Assembly (NCBI GenBank): GCA_964627855.1
Contig: CAZVLE010000001.1
Coordinates: 1 to 5,924 of the forward strand
Length of the DNA stretch: 5,924 nucleotides
Reading direction: 5' to 3'
Source: CAZVLE01 sp964627855
Lineage (GTDB): Bacteria; Bacillota; Dethiobacteria; DTU022
In this document: one piece after another, positions 1 to 4,714 of the stretch
Layout: every line of letters begins with the position of its first letter
How positions within the stretch are numbered: position 1 is the stretch's first letter
Notes under the pieces: generated by a model
Told to the model about the DNA's origin: nothing
The model's input: the letters and a program-made list of their open reading frames with translations, nothing else
Database searches by the model: none
Translations under genes and position numbers: made by a program

Positions 1-101
1 CCGTTTTCACAGGCGAAGATAATCCTATAGGGTATGTTCATCCTTCTCAGTGCATGTTCAATTGCACCAATACCACTAAAAACAGTAGCAACTTTTAACA
101 T
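1..101 (-). CDS. DNA (cytosine-5) methyltransferase, N-terminal fragment (runs off window)
   Basis: Only the first 33 codons are inside the window. They read MLKVATVFSGIGAIEHAL, then a basic helix and a strand ending in FACEN. In C5-cytosine DNA methyltransferases, FSGIGA is motif I, the S-adenosylmethionine binding loop, and the acidic residue after the next strand (the E of ACEN) is motif II, which contacts the ribose of the cofactor. The enzyme would methylate cytosine in DNA, either as part of a restriction-modification or phage system or as a solitary methylase. The catalytic PCQ loop and the target recognition domain lie outside, so specificity is unknown. The start is supported by GGAGG at 112-116, 10 nt upstream of the ATG. 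I found no convincing promoter; a weak TTAAAT-17-TATGTT pair lies just upstream. The gene has the same direction as the ATPase/STAS gene but is separated from it by about 490 bp. Confidence 0.8.
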   Translation of the reverse strand, partial: MLKVATVFSGIGAIEHALRRMNIPYRIIFACEN

Positions 102-269
102 ATGGCTGCAGCCTCCGGTATAACATAGGGTTTAAATCACATAAATTTAATACGGTTATTCAATTGTGCGGTCAGGTGCAGTTAATGCATATTCCTGCGC
201 AATCATTGCTTTATTAATTATTCTCAACTGACCTCAAATAAACCTTTTTAACCCCTGACAAAAAAATAA
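102..269. other. AT-rich intergenic stretch with a long-range inverted repeat
   Basis: No open frame with a start and a ribosome site is seen here. GGTCAG at 170-175 is matched by CTGACC at 228-233, and inside it GTGCAG (176-181) can pair with CTGCGC (195-200, one G-U pair). A 6-bp inverted repeat, ACCCCT (251-256) with AGGGGT (269-274), follows. Neither is followed by a U-tract, so they are not terminators. They may belong to the 5' side of a rightward transcript or to the regulatory region of the methyltransferase. Confidence 0.3.
112..118 (-). promoter_or_regulatory. Ribosome binding site of the methyltransferase
   Basis: On the minus strand this reads CCGGAGG. The GGAGG core ends 10 nt before the ATG at 101-99, a usable if slightly long spacing. 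It fixes the start of the edge gene. Confidence 0.6.
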
Positions 270-521
270 GGGGTCGGCTTTCAAGGCCGGGAAGGTATTA
301 AAAGACAGGGTGAAATAATAGTATCCGTTTCTGACGCGGCTGAAAAACGCCAGTATAAGCGGACCGCGCCACTGCAGTAAAGGGCAAGCCTGTCAGTGCA
401 GCAAGCTGCACCCTTGACAGCAGCGGCAGGGTCCGCACAAGATGTGATTATGCCGGCCTCTCACAACAACTGGCGCAGACAACAAGAAGCGCGAGCCAGG
501 TATAATAGCCGGGGCCTGTAA
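270..521 (+). pseudogene. Startless coding remnant carrying the left copy of the 45-bp repeat
   Basis: The + frame beginning after a TAA at 267-269 reads GVGFQGREGIKRQGEI, continues to APLQ and stops at TAA 378-380. After that stop the same frame stays open to a second TAA at 519-521, which lies inside a terminator hairpin. There is no ATG, GTG or TTG start with a ribosome site, so this looks like the 3' part of a small gene. The first 16 codons match the small ORF at 1750-1902 in frame (GTGFQGRESIKGQGEI there). Similarity fades after GEI, although both continue with small hydrophobic residues. I do not recognise the protein family. The same DNA also folds strongly (see the overlapping RNA entry), so protein remnant and RNA are competing readings. 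Confidence 0.35.
275..319 (+). repeat. 45-bp direct repeat, left copy
   Basis: This matches 1782-1826 at 42 of 45 positions. It consists of a 19-bp identical block (275-293), a 10-bp block with three transitions, and a 16-bp identical block (304-319). The first block contains a small hairpin, CGGC/GCCG with loop TTTCAAG. The base before it can still pair in both copies (U-G here, C-G in the other). The two copies lie in the same orientation on either side of the ATPase/STAS gene. Confidence 0.9.
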
Positions 522-536
522 TGGGGCCCCGGTTTT
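359..536 (+). ncRNA. Candidate structured RNA ending in a terminator
   Basis: GCGGACC (359-365) pairs perfectly with GGTCCGC (430-436). Inside it, GCCACTGC (368-375) pairs with GCAGCGGC (420-427) with one A-C mismatch. The top of the arm is TGTCA/TGACA (391-395 with 415-419) and GTGCAG/CTGCAC (396-401 with 406-411), with loop CAAG and a 3-nt bulge. A second arm has CTGGC (470-474) with GCCAG (495-499), enclosed by ATTAT (447-451) with ATAAT (502-506). The rho-independent terminator at 509-536 follows directly. Upstream, CTG/CAG and GCG/CGC form another hairpin (331-353). Short strings GGGAA, GGTGAAA and GCCACTG resemble cobalamin riboswitch boxes, but the spacing is wrong and GCCACTG is buried in a helix, so I do not assign that class. 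No gene follows on this strand; the RNA would run into the 3' end of the ATPase/STAS gene in antisense. Confidence 0.3.
509..536 (+). terminator. Rho-independent terminator, rightward
   Basis: CCGGGGCC (509-516) pairs with GGCCCCGG (525-532) over an 8-nt loop and is followed by TTTT. The stem can extend by a G-U and an A-U pair. On the minus strand the hairpin is followed by CTATTATA, not a U-tract, so it points rightward and would stop transcripts coming from 270-508. It could still slow transcripts leaving the ATPase/STAS gene. Confidence 0.65.
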
Positions 537-589
537 GTCTTGAAAACTATTGTTGCACAACAGAAGGACAGCTATCTTTCATCATTTAC

Positions 590-1600
590 TCAGTTCGCCG
601 TGACATGGCTAATCATTTTTTCAATTTGTTCATTTGCTTTCATAACCCGGAGGCGTATGGCAGGGTGTGCCTGCTGAAAAACCCTGAAGATCTCGTCTGC
701 AAAAGCCTGGCCGATAGTTTCAACCCCGGTAAAGTTTAAAATTATCTCTTCGAATACTTCAAAACGTTTCAACAAGCGCTTGGCCTGCGAACGCGAAATT
801 AAATTATCTTCGCCATAACCGGCCAGCGAAACCGGCACAATGGTTTTCTTGAAACCGCCTTCCGCAGTCGAGTATAGATCAAAGGCCTGCTGCATCCGCC
901 GCTCTGATGAGGTAGCAATTGTCATTATTATAGTTGTCCCTTCTAAGAATAACTCCCTGTGCTCAAGCAAGAAGTCATCTTCTTCCCAGTGGGCAAAGGA
1001 TAGATGACCCGACTGAATGACAAAACTGTCAAACATGCGCGAAGTAAAGAAAATACCTTCGCCTGAATGCCTTTGCGGGTCAGTAGTCAGCTTGCCCTTC
1101 GTCAGTTCCAGAATGGCATGCAGGGGATCGTCTAAGTCAAACTCCTTCTGAATTTTAGTAAAAATACCTACGCCGTCGTCTTTGACAATCATCTCAATGT
1201 TTTTGTAATTCTGGTTTAAAGCAATCATTAGTTCGGTACCTACCGAATGGTCTATAACATTGTTAACCATCTCTGTAAAGCCATACTGACAGATATCTTT
1301 TACATTCGAAGGCACCTCTTCCAAATGTGGTTTAATATACTGCCGCCAAACCTTGTCTTCTTCCAAGTCTACAACTGGTAAAGTAGTGGTAAACTCAACA
1401 AAATAATTAAGCCTATAGCGCCTGTTCCTCGTCGACCCTTTCGCAACCAGCAAACCATCTTTAACCAGCGCGACAATATGCCGGTGAGCAGCCTGTCGCG
1501 ATATTCCAAAATGTTCAGCTGTATGGGTGGTAATATCTGCGGGATGCCCGGCAACATGATCGAGAATAAATTGACGTATTAAATGCGTTTTCTGTCTCAT
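590..1600 (-). CDS. Winged-helix / GHKL ATPase / STAS-like (DUF4325-type) regulatory fusion protein
   Basis: The protein has 336 residues. Residues 5-65 form a winged-helix DNA-binding domain (ITTHTAEHFGISRQAAHRHI recognition region, basic wing STRNRRYRL). Residues about 85-230 are a GHKL ATPase fold: N-box FTEMVNNVIDHS (108-119), G1 box DDGVGIF (141-147), and a lid with G2-like HSGEGIFF (178-185). Residues about 250-336 resemble STAS-like DUF4325 (VETIGQAFADEIFRVF, then a predicted strand and helix). There are no transmembrane segments and no histidine-kinase H-box, so it is probably cytoplasmic and is not a sensor kinase. By analogy with SpoIIAB/SpoIIAA, the ATPase and STAS parts may form an intramolecular kinase/phospho-acceptor switch that controls DNA binding; that is inference. 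The start is fixed by AAAAGGAGC ending 5 nt before the ATG. The gene is monocistronic here, with its own promoter and operator-like repeats, and is flanked by direct repeats. Confidence 0.8.
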   Translation of the reverse strand: MRQKTHLIRQFILDHVAGHPADITTHTAEHFGISRQAAHRHIVALVKDGLLVAKGSTRNRRYRLNYFVEFTTTLPVVDLEEDKVWRQYIKPHLEEVPSNVKDICQYGFTEMVNNVIDHSVGTELMIALNQNYKNIEMIVKDDGVGIFTKIQKEFDLDDPLHAILELTKGKLTTDPQRHSGEGIFFTSRMFDSFVIQSGHLSFAHWEEDDFLLEHRELFLEGTTIIMTIATSSERRMQQAFDLYSTAEGGFKKTIVPVSLAGYGEDNLISRSQAKRLLKRFEVFEEIILNFTGVETIGQAFADEIFRVFQQAHPAIRLRVMKANEQIEKMISHVTAN

Positions 1601-1605
1601 CGCTT

Positions 1606-1614
1606 GCTCCTTTT
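1606..1614 (-). promoter_or_regulatory. Ribosome binding site of the ATPase/STAS gene
   Basis: On the minus strand this reads AAAAGGAGC and ends 5 nt from the ATG at 1600-1598. It supports that start codon. Confidence 0.75.
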
Positions 1615-1619
1615 ATAAG

Positions 1620-1642
1620 CAATATGTTTACATATTGTAAAC
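1620..1642. promoter_or_regulatory. Two overlapping inverted repeats, likely operator
   Basis: CAATATG-TTTA-CATATTG (1620-1637) and GTTTAC-ATATT-GTAAAC (1626-1642) are both perfect inverted repeats and share 12 bp. Together they cover the -10 box and the predicted start site of the leftward promoter. Two further AATATTG copies lie at 1652-1658 and 1665-1671, around the -35 box. A winged-helix dimer bound here would block RNA polymerase, and the adjacent gene encodes such a domain, so autorepression is the simplest reading. Confidence 0.6.
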
Positions 1643-1662
1643 TGAATTATAAATATTGTCAA
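1634..1662 (-). promoter_or_regulatory. Sigma-A-type promoter of the ATPase/STAS gene
   Basis: The -35 box TTGACA (1657-1662, perfect) and the -10 box TACAAT (1634-1639, 5 of 6) are separated by exactly 17 bp. The predicted transcript start is near 1627, giving a leader of about 26 nt to the ATG. Read on the minus strand. Confidence 0.75.
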
Positions 1663-1666
1663 ATAA

Positions 1667-1753
1667 TATTGCGTGAATTATCAAGACTTAGTGCGGCAGA
1701 TTGGAAATCATTGTAGACCAGAAGCAGTTCGTGAAAGGATGATGACAGCATGA
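1667..1753 (+). pseudogene. C-terminal coding remnant ending in an ATGA overlap
   Basis: After a TAA at 1664-1666 this frame reads YCVNYQDL, then VRQIGNHCRPEAVRERMMTA, and stops at TGA 1751-1753. That stop overlaps the ATG of the following small ORF as ATGA, a junction typical of translationally coupled genes. The 26-odd residues have normal protein composition. The sequence upstream is the AT-rich promoter of the opposite gene, so only the tail of a gene could be left. I do not recognise the family. A chance open frame cannot be excluded. Confidence 0.25.
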
Positions 1754-1902
1754 GCGATAAGATCCTTACCCCCGAAGGCACCGGCTTTCAAGGCCGGGAA
1801 AGCATTAAAGGACAGGGTGAAATAATGCTTATATTTAGCAGATCAAATCAATGGTCAGGATATTATTTTCTAACCATTTTTTCGTATCGGGAACTTGCTT
1901 GA
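1750..1902 (+). pseudogene. 50-codon ORF with the right copy of the repeat, probably a truncated gene
   Basis: It starts MSDKILTPEGTGFQGRE and runs through IKGQGEI to a TGA at 1900-1902. The ATG sits in an ATGA overlap with the preceding remnant, and an AAAGGA lies 11 nt upstream. The first 26 residues look like a real protein N-terminus. The rest (MLIFSRSNQW onward) is AT-rich and aromatic, as if read out of its native context, so the gene was probably cut near 1827. The repeat core matches the frame at 270-380, which carries a different continuation. Joining this N-terminus to that continuation would give a 45-residue protein. Family unknown. Confidence 0.35.
1782..1826 (+). repeat. 45-bp direct repeat, right copy
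   Basis: Same orientation as 275-319 and 42 of 45 identical. The three differences are all transitions and fall in the central 10 bp. AAGCATT (1800-1806) and AATGCTT (1824-1830) form a second hairpin around the shared GACAGGGTGAAAT. Homology ends abruptly after 1826. The centre-to-centre distance between the copies is 1507 bp. Confidence 0.9.
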
Positions 1903-2109
1903 GTTCAAGCTTTATCTAAATTTGCACAATCAGTTTAATGTGCCCTATGCAGCAAGGTAATGGAATGTTTACTGCATTATCGGACCTTCTGCTTTATTGC
2001 ATCAGCAATGTCAGGCCGGTCAGTGCTCCGGTTGTTGACGGCTAGTTTGTAAAAAGATTTAATTCCAGATCCTCGATTATCCCTGGGCCTGCAATTTTTA
2101 ACGGGCCTT
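1903..2109. other. AT-rich non-coding stretch between the ORF remnant and the carrier gene
   Basis: No coding frame with a start signal is seen. One small hairpin, ATTGC-ATCA-GCAAT (1996-2009), and scattered CCGG repeats near 2014-2031 are present. Neither is followed by a U-tract on either strand. I could not find a clear terminator for the leftward carrier gene that ends at 2110. Confidence 0.5.
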
Positions 2110-3471
2110 TTAAAAACTGCGGGGGCCTAAGAATTTAAATACTTTTAAGAGCATTAATGAGAAAAGCATAGCACCGACATAGATTAATACTACCGTTTCA
2201 ACACTCCAGCCCCACCACAAGGGGGCATGCATCAGCATCATGTAGCCGAATACGAAGGGAGCCGAGAAAATCACTTGCACGCCAAGCTCCAGGGCAACCG
2301 GTGTTTTAAATTCGGGATCGGCAATTCTTAAAAGAAGCAGGCCGATGGTGGCCGTACCGGTGGTAATTCCGTAAACTCCAACAGTTCTTTCAAGGCTATG
2401 CGACCAGGTTCTCCTGCCCAGGCTAACCACAACAAGGGTGGTCAGGATCCCACTGATCAGGGAAATTACCATAATCGGAACTATGTATTCCCAGACGATT
2501 ACCACCTGGATGGCCATAATTGTAGCAATGATCAGGAAGTCAATAGCCCATCCTGTAATCCTTCGCTGTACACCCGAATCTAAAAGATAACCAAGGCCGA
2601 TCCTGTTGATGATGAACTTTATGATCAGTGCGATTATTACCCCGAAAAAGAAGAAAAAGCCAAAAAGAGTCATGGCGACATCCTCAGAAATAAACTTTCC
2701 GATCACGAACATGAGCAGATATGTAATGATGTAGACTAACCCGACCAGCGCTGCATGAAAGGCCAGTGTGTCGATATTGCCTGAATGGGTTGTCAGTTCA
2801 CCGGCAGTTTCCTTCGGCGAGTCTTTGCGGATGAGGCCTTTTAATATTTCCGGGGAAAGACTTTGTGGCGACTCGCTTGAAAAACCCTTGCGAATACCCC
2901 AGTTTACCAGGGGAACACCGACAAAGAAAGCAAAGGCAAAGCCAAATACGGCGAAGGAAAGCCCGAGGGTTGCGGCATTGGTAAAGCCAAACTCTTCCCA
3001 CACTTTTCCCACAGATAAGGCCTGTCCCGGCCCCTGGGTGAAGCCAAGTGGGGCCAGAAAACCAAAGAGGGGATTAAGTCTGTAACCTATCGAGTTGAAT
3101 AAAAAAACAATCAGAGCGCCCACTATTGCTTGCATTGACATCACGACACCGCTTACACAGCCTATCCAGAGAGGCCCTTTTACGGATCTTTTCACAGCAG
3201 CATTGGCATTTTTGGAGGCGCCGGAAGTAAGGCCCAGCGAAATAAAAGAGATTGTAAATAGATGGTAAGCAAAAGTTTCAAGCAGATCAGTTGAAACATT
3301 TATAACTCCCGTACTGGTTAAAATAAGTCCGATGGTACCGCCGATAAAACAGCTGGGAATAAGGTAAAGCTGAAAAAATTTTACTGATGCCCTGAGCACC
3401 ATCCCGAGAAGGAGCATGACAGCCATATAACCGAACAGCAGCACTGGTTCAAAGGGAAAAGGGGTGTTCAT
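2110..3471 (-). CDS. Sodium/glutamate symporter-like (GltS/ESS family) membrane carrier, diverged
   Basis: The 453-residue integral membrane protein has about 10-12 hydrophobic segments, for example residues 10-28, 34-56, 68-83, 100-126, 168-192, 237-258, 266-288, 306-350 and 396-414. A hydrophilic loop (about 193-232) splits it into two halves, as in GltS. Each half has a glycine-rich motif at the expected place: GFTQGPGQALS (143-153) followed by GFTNAATLG (162-170), and YGITTGTATIGL (367-378) followed by DPEFKTPVA (385-393). Escherichia coli GltS has GGHGTGAAW then GFTNATE at the first site, so the fold and position match but the binding loop differs. It probably moves a carboxylate or amino acid with sodium; the substrate is uncertain. 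It is somewhat longer than typical GltS (about 400 residues). GAGGAG lies 8 nt before the ATG. It stands alone and is divergent from the lipoprotein gene. Confidence 0.75.
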   Translation of the reverse strand: MNTPFPFEPVLLFGYMAVMLLLGMVLRASVKFFQLYLIPSCFIGGTIGLILTSTGVINVSTDLLETFAYHLFTISFISLGLTSGASKNANAAVKRSVKGPLWIGCVSGVVMSMQAIVGALIVFLFNSIGYRLNPLFGFLAPLGFTQGPGQALSVGKVWEEFGFTNAATLGLSFAVFGFAFAFFVGVPLVNWGIRKGFSSESPQSLSPEILKGLIRKDSPKETAGELTTHSGNIDTLAFHAALVGLVYIITYLLMFVIGKFISEDVAMTLFGFFFFFGVIIALIIKFIINRIGLGYLLDSGVQRRITGWAIDFLIIATIMAIQVVIVWEYIVPIMVISLISGILTTLVVVSLGRRTWSHSLERTVGVYGITTGTATIGLLLLRIADPEFKTPVALELGVQVIFSAPFVFGYMMLMHAPLWWGWSVETVVLIYVGAMLFSLMLLKVFKFLGPRSF

Positions 3472-3479
3472 TAAATCAT

Positions 3480-3485
3480 CTCCTC
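3480..3485 (-). promoter_or_regulatory. Ribosome binding site of the carrier gene
   Basis: GAGGAG on the minus strand, 8 nt before the ATG at 3471-3469. It supports this start, and the next residues lead directly into the first membrane segment. Confidence 0.7.
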
Positions 3486-3690
3486 AACTAGTTTTATTAA
3501 CAGGCCTGAAAGAGTGCTATTTTGTTTTATAATTTTATCCGTCGAGATCCTATTGGTGCTCTTTTTGCTTATGGTAAAGTATACAGTAAATTTGGAATAA
3601 ATATAATTGCCTTTAATAATTTTCGGAAACATTTTATTGGCCCTCCCGGAATTCGCAGGAACAGAATTGATCCTGTCGAAAATAGTTAAA
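3486..3690. other. Divergent intergenic control region
   Basis: This AT-rich spacer should hold promoters for the leftward carrier and the rightward lipoprotein. A perfect TATAAT occurs on + at 3602-3607, but the hexamer 17 bp upstream is a poor -35 (GTATAC). On the minus strand TTCCGA-17-TATATT is an equally weak pair. A small hairpin, CAGGA (3656-3660) with TCCTG (3671-3675), lies in the lipoprotein leader. I cannot assign either start site with confidence. Confidence 0.35.
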
Positions 3691-3698
3691 AAAGGAGG
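3691..3698 (+). promoter_or_regulatory. Strong ribosome binding site that decides a TTG start
   Basis: AAAGGAGG ends 9 nt before TTG at 3708. The first in-frame ATG (3717) would be 18 nt away, too far, and would drop the basic KK pair of the signal peptide. The TTG is therefore the likely start. Confidence 0.75.
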
Positions 3699-3707
3699 CG
3701 GTTTGTT

Positions 3708-4565
3708 TTGAAAAAAATGGTTATTCTTTGCGTGCTGGTTTTGCTGATTGCTCTAACCCCAGCCTGTAGCGGTTTAAATGATGACCCGGATCGCCCGGAT
3801 ATTGATACCGTAACCGACTTGCCACCGGAAAGTGCTGAAGATGTAGAGGCGGTTGAGAGAGAAGGTAATGGCGAGGAAGGTGTAATAAAGTTTAGCGGGG
3901 AAGGGATTTCTTTTGCTTACCCGGCTTTTCTGGCCGGTGATGCTATTCTTGAAGAGCATGAGGGTTTTCCCGATGACGAATTGTCGCCAACTCCTGATTT
4001 TATTACCATTTCATTTGCAGATTATATTCTTTCCGATACCTTTATGAGTCCGGTTATCTACATTTTCGAAGCCGAAGAATACCGGGCTGTTACCGATTAT
4101 GCGGGGCAAACTATAGACCTTCTCGAAGATGGATTGGCTGATTTCAGCGCCTTTGACACTTCCTTTGAACTGCCTTTCCTACCCATCTACAATGCAGCGC
4201 AGATATTTCAATCCAACTTAAAACTGATCGACTTTCAAGGGGGAAGCGGACTGCGCTACCTGACCATGTTTGCCCAGGATGCTGTACCGATAATTAACGA
4301 TGGTCTGCTCTATACTTATCAGGGCTTGACCGATGACGGGCGTTATTATATATCGCTGGTCATGCCCGTAAATCACCCTGACCTGCCGGCCGATCTGGAA
4401 GTGTTTTTCAGTTCAATTGACGATGATTACGAAGCTTTTTACGACAACTATCATCAATTTCTGGAAGAGGGGATAGTAATACTTGACCAGTCAGATGATG
4501 AAATGTTTACCCCGGCTTTAAATGTACTTGATGACCTGGTCATGACCTTGCAGGTAGAAAAATAG
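3708..4565 (+). CDS. Acidic secreted lipoprotein of unknown function
   Basis: 285 residues from a TTG start. Residues 1-20 form a lipoprotein signal peptide: KK, a hydrophobic core VILCVLVLLIAL, then TPAC with the lipidation cysteine at 20. The -3 residue is threonine, slightly off the usual lipobox, but Ala-Cys is intact. Residues 22-58 are a flexible, strongly acidic linker (many D and E). The remaining 225 residues form a globular domain beginning GISFAYPAFLAGDA. It contains a conserved-looking block with YNAAQIF, IDFQGGSGLRYLT, TYQGLTDDGRYYISL and PVNHPDLP. I recall this block from uncharacterised exported proteins of Chloroflexota and clostridia, but I cannot name a function. It has no catalytic triad or metal motif that I can see. 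It is expected on the outer face of the membrane. It is transcribed alone and ends just before a strong terminator. Confidence 0.75.
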   Translation: MKKMVILCVLVLLIALTPACSGLNDDPDRPDIDTVTDLPPESAEDVEAVEREGNGEEGVIKFSGEGISFAYPAFLAGDAILEEHEGFPDDELSPTPDFITISFADYILSDTFMSPVIYIFEAEEYRAVTDYAGQTIDLLEDGLADFSAFDTSFELPFLPIYNAAQIFQSNLKLIDFQGGSGLRYLTMFAQDAVPIINDGLLYTYQGLTDDGRYYISLVMPVNHPDLPADLEVFFSSIDDDYEAFYDNYHQFLEEGIVILDQSDDEMFTPALNVLDDLVMTLQVEK

Positions 4566-4624
4566 CTATCTGGTCAGTATACAGCTTTACCCTGAGTTTG
4601 TTCCCTTTTATTGGCATCATAGAT

Positions 4625-4673
4625 AAAAACCGGCTTCAATAGCAGAACAACTGTCACTGAAGCCGGTTTTTTT
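4625..4673. terminator. Bidirectional rho-independent terminator
   Basis: A perfect 14-bp inverted repeat (4625-4638 with 4658-4671; core ACCGGCTTCA/TGAAGCCGGT) with a 19-nt loop. It has seven T on the right for the rightward lipoprotein gene and, on the minus strand, five T for leftward aguA. It sits between the stop codons of the two convergent genes (4565 and 4715), so one hairpin serves both. Confidence 0.9.
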
Positions 4674-4714
4674 AGATCAATAACAAATCTAGTGACCTTG
4701 TTAAGAGAGGCCCA

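Noticed and set aside
304..320. FMN riboswitch (CAGGGTGAAAT)
   Set aside because: Eleven bases match the start of that element, but the following conserved segments are absent in both repeat copies, and the string is explained by the duplicated ORF.
270..510. Cobalamin riboswitch (GGGAA, GGTGAAA and GCCACTG boxes)
   Set aside because: The boxes occur in order, but GGGAA and GGTGAAA are too far apart, a hairpin is inserted before GCCACTG, and GCCACTG pairs well with GCAGCGGC in another helix. The 3' box (AGCCAGG...GCC) fits only in part. Kept only as a weak possibility under the structured RNA.
521..739. 72-codon rightward ORF
   Set aside because: It starts inside the terminator loop without a ribosome site and overlaps the 3' end of the ATPase/STAS gene in antisense.
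1850..1882. Terminator-like hairpin AATGGT/ACCATT followed by T residues
   Set aside because: The stem is only 6 bp, mostly A-T, with a 17-nt loop. It is too weak to call.
2398..3085. Several rightward ORFs opposite the carrier gene
   Set aside because: They are antisense shadows without ribosome sites or recognisable domains.
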